64,000 nucleotides of DNA from contig CALYOP010000001.1 of the NCBI GenBank assembly GCA_945266285.1, positions 417,431-481,430 of the forward strand, written 5' to 3'. Both the position numbers and the translations under genes were made by a program. The notes below the pieces were generated by a model. That model was given only the letters and a program-made list of their open reading frames with translations. It was not told the DNA's origin and searched no databases. Below, piece after piece: positions 43,065-52,201 of this stretch (the first letter of the stretch is position 1; each line of letters opens with the position of its first letter). This stretch comes from an uncultured Commensalibacter sp. GTDB taxonomy: Bacteria > Pseudomonadota > Alphaproteobacteria > Acetobacterales > Acetobacteraceae.

Positions 43065-46000
43065 ATGCCCGCACCGTATCATAAAAAAGCTCCCTGGTAT
43101 CAACAGAATTGGCCGATTGCTGCAGACCCTCGTCAAGCAGCACTCTTCATACATGATCTAGAAAATCTCTGGCAAGAAGAAGGCAAGGATTTATCTATTC
43201 TTAATCAACATGATATTTCATTAATGCTTCACGCTGTTGGTGGAAACAGCCTTTATCTTTCTGACCTAATTCGCAAAAATATTTCCTTTTTTGAAATTTT
43301 AATAGAAAAAGGTCCTGACAAAGCATGTTCACACGCTTTTAATACTTTGAAGCATTTTTCTATACAGGAATCAAGACAATCAGTCGCAAAACAAATAAGA
43401 ATCACAAAGCAAGAAATTGCACTTTGCTGTGCTTTAACTGATATTGGTAATATTTGGACATTAGAACAAATTACGAAAACATTAAGTTTTTTGGCTGAAC
43501 AAACCCTCGAATTATCTGTGAATTATCTTTTGCGTAATGCACATGATACAGGAAAAATAAACTTACAACATCCCAATACACCCAGCCTAAAAAGTGGACT
43601 AATCATTCTAGGAATGGGAAAACTTGGCGCTAGAGAACTCAATTATTCCTCTGATATTGATCTGATCATTCTTTACGATCCTGATTGTTACCCTAACCAT
43701 GACGAATTACATACCTTTTTTGTACGTCTAACGCGACAACTTGTCTCTCTTATGGAAGATCGTGACGAGAATGGTTATGTTTTTCGTACAGACTTGCGTT
43801 TAAGACCTGATCCTGCTTCTTCACCTTTGGCTGTATCTCTGCCTGCTGCAATCAGTTATTATGAAAGTCTAGGTCAGACATGGGAACGTGCAGCTATGAG
43901 TAAGGCAAGGCCCGTTGCCGGTGATATTGCCGCAGGAAATAGTTTTCTGGAAACTATTCGTCCGTTTATCTGGCGTCGTCATCTTGATTTTGCAATTATT
44001 GATGATATTCACGCCATGAAAAATCATATCGATAAATATAAAAAAACAGGAAAAAAGAATTTAACCACACTTCCCGCTGATTTATCGGATAAGGAAGCAC
44101 TTTATTGGCTGTTGGGACAAAACCTAAAATTAGGTCAAGGCGGTATTCGTGAAATCGAATTCTGTCCACAAACCATGCAATTAGTTTGGGGTGGGCGTAA
44201 CCCTGATTTACGCGATTCAACAACAATAGGCGGTATCAATAAACTGGTAAAAAAGAACCTTTTACCAGCAAGTAAGGCAGAAAAATTAGTTTCTGCTTAT
44301 TATTTATTAAGGAAAACCGAACACCGTTTACAAATGCTGCTTGATCAGCAAACACATTCACTTCCAGATAATATTCAAGAATTAAGGGATTTTACCATTT
44401 TTATGGGGTATTCACGCCCAGAAGATTTTTCACATGAATTATTTCCTTTGATGAGAAGTGTACGCTTGATTTTTGAGAGCTTATTCACAGCACCCAGCAA
44501 TGATGAAACTTACATTCTTGATTTACCACCTGATGAAATAAAACATTATTTGGAAAAAAAAGGCTTTCCCGAAGAAGCCGTAGAAATATTACAATCATGG
44601 AATCATGGAAGGCTGCGCGCTTTACGCACAACACGAGCGCGAAATATCTTAATTAATGTTTTGCCTAACCTGCTTGACGCTTTCGCAGCACAACAAGACC
44701 CTTTAACATTACTACGTCGTTTTGATACGTTATTGGAACGCCATCAAGCTGGAATCCAACTGCTTTCTTTGTTTGAACGTAATCCAGCCTTGTTAAACCG
44801 TATTGCTTCAATTATTGGCGCTTCTCCTTTTCTTGCTGAACATATCGCCAATACTCCTGCTGCAATTGATGCTTTATTAGAACAGGATAACTGGCTTTCA
44901 AATCAGCAAAATTTTAATCAGATCATTCATTATCATTTAAAAAATTCGACTTCGCTTGAAGACGCAATGCCTTATTTACACAATTTAGTACATGGCGAGG
45001 AATTTCGTCTTTCCGTTGCTTTTCTAGAAAATCGTATCAGCCTTGACAAAAGCCAGATCATGCGCACCAAGCTTGCTGATTCAATCATGAAACTGCTGTT
45101 AGATAAGGTATTAACCGAACATAAAGCGAAACATGGAACAATCCCTCATGGCGGTATGTGTATCGTCGTTCTGGGAAAAGCTGGCTCGCAAGAAATGACT
45201 TCTGGATCTGATTTAGATCTTATGCTTATCTTTGATCATCCAGCTGATATTATCGAAAGTAGCCTTCCTAAATCTCGTTCAATCAAAAATAATCTCGTTC
45301 GTCCTAGATCTTTATCTTCTAGCCAATATTATTTACGTCTTGCTCATAATTTTATCAGCGTTCTTACCGCACCCGGTCGTACTGGGGCTTTATACGAAGT
45401 GGATATGCGTTTACGTCCATCTGGAAGCAAAGGACCAGTAGCCGTTTCCTTATCATCATTCCAACGTTATCATAAAGAAGAGGCATGGACGTGGGAACGG
45501 ATGGCATTAACACGCGCACGCATTATTGGCGGTCCTTTAGCACTGCAAAGAAAAATCCAAGCGGCTATTAATGACGCGCTTTATTCGACACCACATAATC
45601 GCACAGCACATGATTTATTACAGGATGCTTGTGATATGCGTTCTCGGCTTTTACGCGATGCACCTGCATCTAGTCCATGGGATATTAAACATCGTGATGG
45701 CGGATTAATAGAAGTTGAATTTATCGCTCAAATTTATCAGCTCATCGCCCGAAAGCCCGAAGCACGTCATCCTTGCACCCGTATCGCTTTACGACGCTTA
45801 GCAAAACAAGGCTTTATTAACAAATCTGATGCAAAATCATTAATCCAAGCAGATTATTTCTGGCGCAACCTACAAAGTGTTCTAAGAATATTTTTTGGAA
45901 AAAATCCACCGCACGATTTATCAAAAGCGCTAACGCCTTGTTTGATGGAGTTTCTTGGCCAAGATATTCTGCATCAATCATTATCAACTTATTCCGATTT

Positions 46001-46085
46001 TAAAGATATAGAAAAACAGGTTGAACGTACCAGCGCCATCGTTCGTAAGCTATTTATAAAGCTCGTTGGCAATCCTTTAAAATAA
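43065..46085 (+). CDS. glnE: Bifunctional glutamine synthetase adenylyltransferase/deadenylase
   Basis: GlnE adenylylates and deadenylylates glutamine synthetase in response to PII and glutamine. The 1006-residue protein carries two nucleotidyltransferase domains, each followed by a helical bundle. The N-terminal one reads GMGKLGARELNYSSDIDL and the C-terminal one VLGKAGSQEMTSGSDLDL. The phrases DLRLRPDPASSPLAVSL and DMRLRPSGSKGPVAVSL close the two active sites. Length matches the family. It is monocistronic by eye, with a 178-base gap to the next gene. Confidence 0.97.
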   Translation: MPAPYHKKAPWYQQNWPIAADPRQAALFIHDLENLWQEEGKDLSILNQHDISLMLHAVGGNSLYLSDLIRKNISFFEILIEKGPDKACSHAFNTLKHFSIQESRQSVAKQIRITKQEIALCCALTDIGNIWTLEQITKTLSFLAEQTLELSVNYLLRNAHDTGKINLQHPNTPSLKSGLIILGMGKLGARELNYSSDIDLIILYDPDCYPNHDELHTFFVRLTRQLVSLMEDRDENGYVFRTDLRLRPDPASSPLAVSLPAAISYYESLGQTWERAAMSKARPVAGDIAAGNSFLETIRPFIWRRHLDFAIIDDIHAMKNHIDKYKKTGKKNLTTLPADLSDKEALYWLLGQNLKLGQGGIREIEFCPQTMQLVWGGRNPDLRDSTTIGGINKLVKKNLLPASKAEKLVSAYYLLRKTEHRLQMLLDQQTHSLPDNIQELRDFTIFMGYSRPEDFSHELFPLMRSVRLIFESLFTAPSNDETYILDLPPDEIKHYLEKKGFPEEAVEILQSWNHGRLRALRTTRARNILINVLPNLLDAFAAQQDPLTLLRRFDTLLERHQAGIQLLSLFERNPALLNRIASIIGASPFLAEHIANTPAAIDALLEQDNWLSNQQNFNQIIHYHLKNSTSLEDAMPYLHNLVHGEEFRLSVAFLENRISLDKSQIMRTKLADSIMKLLLDKVLTEHKAKHGTIPHGGMCIVVLGKAGSQEMTSGSDLDLMLIFDHPADIIESSLPKSRSIKNNLVRPRSLSSSQYYLRLAHNFISVLTAPGRTGALYEVDMRLRPSGSKGPVAVSLSSFQRYHKEEAWTWERMALTRARIIGGPLALQRKIQAAINDALYSTPHNRTAHDLLQDACDMRSRLLRDAPASSPWDIKHRDGGLIEVEFIAQIYQLIARKPEARHPCTRIALRRLAKQGFINKSDAKSLIQADYFWRNLQSVLRIFFGKNPPHDLSKALTPCLMEFLGQDILHQSLSTYSDFKDIEKQVERTSAIVRKLFIKLVGNPLK

Positions 46086-46193
46086 AATCATAATTAATTC
46101 GATTTATTATAAGTAAAATATAAATCTATTCAAGTAAAAGTTTATTATTACTTGTGAATCATGAATATTGTTGAATTTTGTCTTGGTATTTTC

Positions 46194-46224
46194 TTGACTT
46201 TATTTTTGCTTTGTGAACTATAAT
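46194..46224 (+). promoter_or_regulatory. Promoter of the GlcNAc operon
   Basis: TTGACT (46194-46199) and a perfect TATAAT (46219-46224) are separated by 19 bases, slightly long but acceptable. Transcription would start near 46231, which rules out the upstream GTG starts at 46213 and 46228 and supports the ATG at 46264. Confidence 0.6.
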
Positions 46225-46263
46225 ATTGTGAATTATCGCAAATCTCCATTGCAAAGCAATAGT

Positions 46264-47157
46264 ATGATATCAGACAAAAAAAACCTACTTGTTAGCATTG
46301 ATGGGGGCGCCACAAAAACAATTGTGCAACTTTCAACCATCGATGGACATATTCTTGGAAAAGCACGAGGAGGAGCCGCAAATATTGCAAATGATGTCGA
46401 AGGAAGCTGGCATTCGATCATAACACCACTTCAGAAAATATTAAAAAATACCAATCTTAATTTTTCCGATGTGCGTTTATACGGTGGTGTGGGCGTTGCC
46501 GGCACCGAATTACCATCAGCATGTGAGCAATTCAGAAAAACAGCTCATATTTTTGAAAATTTAATTCTTAAATCTGATGCTCACACGTCTTGCCTTGGTG
46601 CCCATGACGGAAAAGACGGCGCTATTATCGCTATTGGAACAGGCACCGTTGCTTTGGCTTTATTCAATCAAAAAGAGCGTAAACTAAGCGGATGGGGTTT
46701 TCCTCAGGATGATCAAGGGGGCGGGGCCTGGATAGGCTTACAACTCATTTCCGATATGCTGCGAAGCCGCGATGGCCGTAAACCACGCTCTGATTTAACA
46801 AATCGCGTTTATGATTATTTAAGCCAAAATGGCAATGATCCAATGATATGGGCTGTTGGGGCAAATTCTTCTAAATTCGCAACACTTGTTCCTTTAGTTA
46901 TCCAAGCTGCAGAAGAAGGCGATATAGAAGCCAATAATTTGCTTAACCAAGCAGCAAATATCATTTCCTCTTTAGCAAAATCACTTCTCGAAGATGAATT
47001 TCGTGATCTTCCAATCTGTCTGCTTGGGGGATTGTCTGAATTTTTAATACCCAGATTAGATCCAAGCATAAAGGCACGGATCGTTGCACCCACAGGATGC
47101 TCACTTGAAGGGGCATATTATCTGGCATTACAAGCCTACAAAGAAAAAGGTCTTTAA
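46264..47157 (+). CDS. BadF/BadG-type N-acetylglucosamine kinase
   Basis: Sugar kinase of the ASKHA fold that most likely makes GlcNAc-6-phosphate from GlcNAc and ATP. The 297-residue reading starts at the ATG just past the promoter. The phosphate-1 loop is DGGATKT, the phosphate-2 loop AIGTGTVAL, and the segment GWGFPQDDQGGGAWIG matches the BadF/BadG GlcNAc kinase group. Its stop is two bases before the nagB start. The role is inferred from family plus operon with nagB, a transporter and nagA; a glucosamine kinase is the main alternative. Confidence 0.88.
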   Translation: MISDKKNLLVSIDGGATKTIVQLSTIDGHILGKARGGAANIANDVEGSWHSIITPLQKILKNTNLNFSDVRLYGGVGVAGTELPSACEQFRKTAHIFENLILKSDAHTSCLGAHDGKDGAIIAIGTGTVALALFNQKERKLSGWGFPQDDQGGGAWIGLQLISDMLRSRDGRKPRSDLTNRVYDYLSQNGNDPMIWAVGANSSKFATLVPLVIQAAEEGDIEANNLLNQAANIISSLAKSLLEDEFRDLPICLLGGLSEFLIPRLDPSIKARIVAPTGCSLEGAYYLALQAYKEKGL

Positions 47158-47159
47158 TT

Positions 47160-47948
47160 ATGGAAGTTATTGTTCGTTCAAATGCAGAACAAACCGCACA
47201 GTTAGCAGCCTTATTTATCGCCAAGCAAATTCGTCAAAAACCCAATTTAGTATTGGGATTGGCTACAGGTCGAACAATGGAACGCATTTATGCCATCTTG
47301 GTTCAGATGCATCACAATGATGATTTGGATTTTTCTAAATGTCATACATTCAATTTGGATGAATATATTGGACTGCCGACTGAAGATCATAATTCTTATC
47401 GCAGCTATATGAATCACCATTTATTTAAACAGGTGAATATTGATATCAATAATACCCACGTTCCAAATGGCATGGCAGCAGACGTAACCCATGAAGGAAA
47501 ACGTTATGAAGAAGCGATCAAAAAAGTAGGTGGGATTGATCTGCAATTATTAGGTATTGGCGAAACGGGGCATATCGGTTTTAATGAACCCCTATCTTCT
47601 TTGATGTCCCGCACACGTGACAAAAGCCTTACTCCTAAAACACGCCAACAAAACGCTGAAATGTTTGGCGGAGATCCCAACAAAGTTCCAAGCCGGGCAA
47701 TGACGATGGGCGTTGGAACTATTCTCGAAGCCCGTTCTATTCTGATGGTTGCTCTTGGATCCAGTAAAGCTGCTATCGTAGCCAAAGCAGTTGAAGGCCC
47801 TATTACTTCGATGATCAGTGCTTCGGCACTTCAACTTCATTCATCTTGTAAAATTCTACTTGATGAAGATGCTGCATCAGAATTAGCCGGCCGTGAATAT
47901 TATGATTGGGTATTTCAGAACGAACCTGAATACGAATCCTATCGCTAA
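47160..47948 (+). CDS. nagB: Glucosamine-6-phosphate deaminase
   Basis: Converts glucosamine-6-phosphate to fructose-6-phosphate and ammonia. The 262-residue protein has LGLATGRTMERIY, the catalytic-acid loop FNLDEYIGL and the active-site segment GIGETGHIGFNEP. The spacing of two bases after the kinase implies translational coupling. The length matches the standard non-allosteric-size enzyme. Confidence 0.97.
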   Translation: MEVIVRSNAEQTAQLAALFIAKQIRQKPNLVLGLATGRTMERIYAILVQMHHNDDLDFSKCHTFNLDEYIGLPTEDHNSYRSYMNHHLFKQVNIDINNTHVPNGMAADVTHEGKRYEEAIKKVGGIDLQLLGIGETGHIGFNEPLSSLMSRTRDKSLTPKTRQQNAEMFGGDPNKVPSRAMTMGVGTILEARSILMVALGSSKAAIVAKAVEGPITSMISASALQLHSSCKILLDEDAASELAGREYYDWVFQNEPEYESYR

Positions 47949-48022
47949 TCAAAAGAGATTATCGCTCCTTTTATCCAATATCCCTTTTTGATTTTTCAAC
48001 GATATAAAACGTGTTAGGCCGT

Positions 48023-49297
48023 ATGCATTATAATTCAAATTCTGATTATGGATGGAAATCTCTTGCTATCGTAGGGATTCTCTTTTTTGTTATTGGTTTC
48101 TTTACGTGGTTAAATGGGCCATTAATTACTTTTGTTAAGGTTGGTTTTTCCTTAAACGATATCAATGCCTTTCTTATCCCGATGGTTTTTTATATTTCGT
48201 ATCTGGCTTTTGCTTTACCTTCTTCCTGGGTTCTCAAAAGAACAGGTTTAAAAAATGGGCTAAGTATCGCGCTTATTGTAATGGCGGTTGGTGCTTTAAT
48301 TTTTGGGCAGTTTATTCATCTGCGCTGGTATCCCGGTATTTTATTTGGTTTATTTATTATCGGTATGGGTTTGTCTTGCTTACAAACCGCTGTTAACCCC
48401 TATGTAAGTATTCTTGGTCCAATTGAGAAAGGGGCTCAACGTATCGCTTTAATGGGGATTTGTAATAAAATCGCTGGTGCCTGTGCGCCTATTCTTTTTG
48501 GACTGGTTGTTACCAATATTGGCGTCATCGAAGAAAACACAAAAAACGCAGTCACACTCGAAGCAAAAGAACAGATTTTGCACGCGTTTACACATACGGT
48601 CTATTATCCTTACATAGGTATGGCATTCATCTTATTATGTGTCGCCTATGGTATCTATCGTTCCAAATTACCGGAAATTAACAATGATGGCGATAACAAC
48701 GAAACTACAGAAAAGCGTGGTTTGCCTACTTCCCCACGATTGTGGTTTGGTGTTTTTTGTATCTTTGTCTATGTGGGTGTCGAAGTATTGGCTGGTGATG
48801 CCATCGGAACTTATGGAAGTGACTTTCATTTACCCATCGATCAGACAAAATATTTCACAACCTTTACTTTGATTGCCATGTTGGCTGGTTATATTTCTGG
48901 GATCATTATGATTCCAAAAATTATATCACAGGAATTATATCTGATTTTATCCACGATTTTAGGTATTGTTTTGGCCATCGCCGCATGGTGCACAACAGGG
49001 CACACGTCTGTTTTATGTGTTGCTTTATTGGGTTTTGCAAATTCAATGATGTGGCCTGCCATTTTCCCTATTGCCATTCATGGATTAGGTAAACAAACCG
49101 TTTCTGGATCTGCCTTGATGATTATGGGTATTTGTGGAGGAGCAATTATTCCTCAGTTCTTTGTTCACCTCAAAGAAATCTTCCATTTCCAAACGGTTTT
49201 TACGGGATTAGCTATTTTTTGCTATGGTTGTATTATGCTTTTTGGGATCTATGGTCATATGATTTTAAAGAAAGATCCTATTCTTAAAAAAGAATAA
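48023..49297 (+). CDS. MFS sugar transporter, FucP/NagP type
   Basis: Major-facilitator symporter with twelve predicted helices, about 424 residues from the ATG at 48023 (an in-frame GTG lies 12 bases upstream). The first helix region GFFTWLNGPLITFVK is characteristic of the FHS family, which includes fucose, glucose/galactose and the NagP GlcNAc permeases. Its place between nagB and nagA makes GlcNAc the likely substrate. Uptake of free sugar with no phosphotransferase fits the presence of a kinase in the same operon. Confidence 0.88.
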   Translation: MHYNSNSDYGWKSLAIVGILFFVIGFFTWLNGPLITFVKVGFSLNDINAFLIPMVFYISYLAFALPSSWVLKRTGLKNGLSIALIVMAVGALIFGQFIHLRWYPGILFGLFIIGMGLSCLQTAVNPYVSILGPIEKGAQRIALMGICNKIAGACAPILFGLVVTNIGVIEENTKNAVTLEAKEQILHAFTHTVYYPYIGMAFILLCVAYGIYRSKLPEINNDGDNNETTEKRGLPTSPRLWFGVFCIFVYVGVEVLAGDAIGTYGSDFHLPIDQTKYFTTFTLIAMLAGYISGIIMIPKIISQELYLILSTILGIVLAIAAWCTTGHTSVLCVALLGFANSMMWPAIFPIAIHGLGKQTVSGSALMIMGICGGAIIPQFFVHLKEIFHFQTVFTGLAIFCYGCIMLFGIYGHMILKKDPILKKE

Positions 49298-49358
49298 ATT
49301 TTTTCGACGATATGCTTCATTATTTGCTTCAAGAATTGAGATTAAAAAGTCAAACGTT

Positions 49359-50486
49359 ATGAATAAGTTACAGGGAAAAATCGTTTTAAGAGATCGAATT
49401 ATTACGGGTGAAGTTACGTTTGATACGCATTTGTTGCAAATCACCCCAAAAAATATTCCTAACCAGGATCCTGATCGTTATATTTTGCCGGGTTTTATTG
49501 ACGTCCATGTTCACGGTGGTGGTGGTGCCGATACAATGGATGGTGCTGAAGGTATCGAAAAAATGGCATGTTTTCACATGCAACATGGGACAACAACCAT
49601 TTTACCAACCACCATCACCCGTCCCTGGAAAGAAATTTTAAATGTTCTTCGTGCAACTAAAGAAGTTAAAGAAAAAAAGGAAAAGCAAGCATTAAGCACA
49701 CTTCCACATATTTATGGTGTACATCTAGAGGGACCATTTATTAGTGAAAAAAAGCTTGGTGCCCAACCACCTTTTACATTAGATCCAGAAATTACTCTGC
49801 TTGAAGCATTAGTAGAACAAGATATTCTTCGCGTCATCACGCTTGCTCCAGAAGTTAAGACAATAAATGATGCTATTCCGTTGTTAACCAAAGCTGGTGT
49901 AAGAGTTAGTTTTGGCCATACAGCTTGTACTTATCAACAGGCTAACCATGCGATTCAGCTTACTCAAAATGCTGGAGGAACAGCAGCAGCAACGCATTTA
50001 TTTAACGCTATGGGAGGACTTGAAGGACGTGTCCCGGGATTGGTCGGTGCTATCCTTTCTAATGATCAGGCCTATGCAGAACTCATATTTGACACGCATC
50101 ATGTTCATCCGGTCAATTTTCAACTTGCGCATCACATCATGCCAAATCGCTTATTATTCATCACAGATGCAATGCGTGGCACGGGAATGGGTGAAGGTGA
50201 AAGCGAACTGGGCGGACAAAAAGTTATCATCAAAGATGGTAAAGCCATGGGTGCAAATGGACATCTTGCAGGAAGTATCCTTACCCTGGATGAAGCTTTC
50301 CGAAATGCTTTGCGTTATGGTGCTAGTTTAACTGATGCAACTGCTTTGTTAAGCTATAATGCGGCACGTTATTTGGGAATGACCGATCGTGGCGAAATAG
50401 CGCTAGGCAAATTAGCAGACTTATTGGTTATGAATGCGCGAATGGAAATTGAAGAAGTCTGGGTCGGTGGACAACGCCAAGTTTAA
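49359..50486 (+). CDS. nagA: N-acetylglucosamine-6-phosphate deacetylase
   Basis: Removes acetate from GlcNAc-6-phosphate to give glucosamine-6-phosphate, the substrate of nagB. The 375-residue amidohydrolase has the metal motif DVHVHGGGG, the metal glutamate in HLEGPF, the histidines in SFGHTAC and ATHLFNAMGG, and the catalytic Asp in FITDAMRGTG. It is the last gene of the operon, 61 bases after the transporter. A weak hairpin (AAGTGTA/TGCACTT near 50502-50523) follows the stop. Confidence 0.97.
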   Translation: MNKLQGKIVLRDRIITGEVTFDTHLLQITPKNIPNQDPDRYILPGFIDVHVHGGGGADTMDGAEGIEKMACFHMQHGTTTILPTTITRPWKEILNVLRATKEVKEKKEKQALSTLPHIYGVHLEGPFISEKKLGAQPPFTLDPEITLLEALVEQDILRVITLAPEVKTINDAIPLLTKAGVRVSFGHTACTYQQANHAIQLTQNAGGTAAATHLFNAMGGLEGRVPGLVGAILSNDQAYAELIFDTHHVHPVNFQLAHHIMPNRLLFITDAMRGTGMGEGESELGGQKVIIKDGKAMGANGHLAGSILTLDEAFRNALRYGASLTDATALLSYNAARYLGMTDRGEIALGKLADLLVMNARMEIEEVWVGGQRQV

Positions 50487-50676
50487 ATACCAAAACAGAT
50501 GAAGTGTAGTTTGACGTGCACTTTTGCAGTAATTCGATTTTCATAAAAGACAAATTTGAGGTGTGTTCAAATCCAATTTGAAGGCTCATAAAATCCATCA
50601 ATAAATTCTTTTTCATCTTCTAAGTTATTATACGCGATTTAACAGCCATTTGTGATCTCACCCTCATTACGGTTCA

Positions 50677-51219
50677 TTAAACGTTGTTGATTGCCCTGTC
50701 CATTTTTGCAAACTTTAACAATGCTGCTTGATTGTCGATCAACGGCGTATAACGTAACGTTTCACGTAGTTGCGGTGCTAGGTTTTGAGAAATCCAGTTA
50801 AGGCATTTGATCGCATCCTTGGATACTGGAAGTCTATCAGTTACATATTGAGAAAATCCACTTTCGAAAAACCGGGGCAAGTTGCCCCTGTTTTCGGCGC
50901 ATCCTTCTTTCGAGTTGATTTTGCCATTTTCTTCTTCATAGAGGTCACATAATAATTGCACATGTGCTTCACGATCGACGACTGACAGGTCATTACGGAT
51001 CAAGTTTTCTGTAACTTCCATTAACTTGGAAGTTGTTTGATCTCCCTCAATAATGGCATCATCAATTTCTCCCAACTCATTGATGATGCATGCACGCAAC
51101 CTATTTGCGCCAGCAATCAAGGTAACCTTGCCATCTTTCGCATTTGGTGTTGCACATACAGTGACTGGAATAATTAACCCAACGGTAGCAATAGACAAGG
51201 CTAGAGCAGTCCTCTTCAT
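50677..51219 (-). CDS. Hypothetical exported protein
   Basis: Not recognised. The 180-residue product has a clear Sec signal peptide (KRTALALSIATVGLIIPVTV, 20 residues) with a likely cut after CATP's Ala (about residue 23). The mature part is mostly helical and polar, with four cysteines that could form two disulfides in the periplasm. It starts 12 bases after the end of the broken ner-like gene on the same strand, so it may belong to the same phage-derived transcript. It could be a host-interaction or immunity gene carried by the element, but nothing in the sequence proves that. Confidence 0.7.
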   Translation of the reverse strand: MKRTALALSIATVGLIIPVTVCATPNAKDGKVTLIAGANRLRACIINELGEIDDAIIEGDQTTSKLMEVTENLIRNDLSVVDREAHVQLLCDLYEEENGKINSKEGCAENRGNLPRFFESGFSQYVTDRLPVSKDAIKCLNWISQNLAPQLRETLRYTPLIDNQAALLKFAKMDRAINNV

Positions 51220-51231
51220 CTTTTTGTATGA

Positions 51232-51508
51232 TTAAGCCACTTTTAATGACTTGTTTCGTTCGCTACTTGCAGGATAGGATCGACGAAGTATACGATTCCG
51301 TGTTTTTGGATAACGGTCTAGAAAAAGCGTTTCGACAGGTTGATTTAAAAAATCTGCTATTGCTCGTTCTGTTGCTTCATGAGGTCGAGACCAAATATTG
51401 GCAACGCATGAAACGCTAAAGCCGTACTTTTTTAAGTCCACATAAGGTCATATGGCGTTCTCCTAAGGCGGCAAGAATGGTATGTCTATTCCAATGCTAT
51501 TTTTGCAT
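51232..51508 (-). pseudogene. Ner-like (Mu-type) DNA-binding regulator, broken
   Basis: In phage Mu and its relatives Ner is a small DNA-binding protein that turns down early transcription. Reading from the ATG at 51508 (preceded by GGGAG) gives MQK, a TAG stop (51499-51497), then HWNRHTILAALGERHMTL and GLKK. After a run of six A residues (minus strand, 51433-51428) the frame must shift to continue as YGFSVSCVANIWSRPHEATE and AIADFLNQPVETLFLDRYP. The W-x-R-H N-terminus, the helix-turn-helix and the closing DRYP match the Ner/Nlp family. One fewer A and a sense codon for the TAG would restore about 90 residues. A shorter GTG-started product of 69 residues from 51441 would lack the first helix. 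Confidence 0.7.
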
Positions 51509-51556
51509 TGCATTCTCCCTCATTAACGGATGCAGCTACATCCATTTTTTGAGGTC

Positions 51557-51562
51557 ATTATA
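51557..51562 (-). promoter_or_regulatory. -10 element of the ner-side promoter
   Basis: TATAAT on the minus strand. The palindrome at 51573-51592 lies over the place where its -35 element would be, which is the arrangement expected for a repressor-controlled early promoter. Confidence 0.45.
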
Positions 51563-51572
51563 TGTTCAATAT

Positions 51573-51592
51573 CTGTCGGATATTTCCGACAG
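51573..51592. promoter_or_regulatory. Operator-like palindrome
   Basis: CTGTCGGA and TCCGACAG are perfect 8-base arms around TATT. It lies between the divergent ner-like gene and the repressor gene and is the most symmetrical site in this interval. Confidence 0.6.
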
Positions 51593-51604
51593 TAAAAAGG
51601 AATA

Positions 51605-51657
51605 AAACAATCTATTGTTTTTATAGAGAAATAAATTGTTTTATAAGGTGATTGTTT
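51605..51657. promoter_or_regulatory. Cluster of ATTGTTT half-sites
   Basis: AAACAAT (51605-51611) and ATTGTTT (51614-51620) form a 7-bp palindrome with a 2-base centre, and ATTGTTT recurs at 51635-51641 and 51651-51657. The last copy overlaps the repressor start codon. The pattern suggests autoregulation by the XRE repressor. Confidence 0.5.
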
Positions 51658-52096
51658 GGTTAGACCGGAAAAAGAGCCTGAAACAGAGTTTGCTAAACGC
51701 TTGCGTTCAGTTCGTGAACATCTCGGTGTCGTAGAACGTGCCGAATTTGCATTCAAATTAGGCGTTCCTAGCACTACGTATGCGACTTGGGAGCGCGGCA
51801 AGAATGAGCCTCCCGCAACGGCAATCACATTATTGAGGTCAATATTTGGAGTAAATGTTATCTCGTTGTTGACTGGTGAGGGGGAAATGTTTTCTCAATC
51901 ATCACCAACTGGTGCTGGAGCATTGATGCTCGACAGAGCAGCAATGAAAATGGCAATTGAGGCTGTTGAGGAGGGATTGAATGGTCGTTCATTGTCTTCC
52001 AACCGGAAAGCAGAATTGGTATTGGCTGCTTATGATCTTCTTTTGACAGATAATTCCAATAAAGATAGTATCATACGGCTCGTAAGAGCAGCTTAA
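51656..52096 (+). CDS. XRE-family phage-type repressor
   Basis: A 146-residue transcription regulator. The helix-turn-helix (about residues 10-65) reads FAFKLGVPSTTYATWERG, with PPATAITLLRSIFGV after it. The C-terminal 60 residues (MKMAIEAVEEGLNGRSL and on) form a separate helical part that is repeated at 63.1-63.3 kb, probably for dimerisation. There is no LexA-type peptidase domain, so it is not an obvious RecA-cleaved repressor. The start is TTG at 51656 with AAGGTG upstream. It is divergent from a Ner-like gene across an operator-like region, the classic lysogeny-switch layout. Confidence 0.88.
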   Translation: MVRPEKEPETEFAKRLRSVREHLGVVERAEFAFKLGVPSTTYATWERGKNEPPATAITLLRSIFGVNVISLLTGEGEMFSQSSPTGAGALMLDRAAMKMAIEAVEEGLNGRSLSSNRKAELVLAAYDLLLTDNSNKDSIIRLVRAA

Positions 52097-52201
52097 ATGA
52101 ACTATAATTTTAAACTGATTGTTCACTATACGTTATTTCCTTACGCCCCTAAAATACTCATGGCAATTTTCATTGATGTGAGCTGTGGTGGGGGAAGAAA
52201 A

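Noticed and set aside
51523..51828. Minus-strand open frame of 101 codons across the control region
   Set aside because: It runs opposite the repressor helix-turn-helix and through the operator-like palindromes; the ner-like reading explains this strand better.
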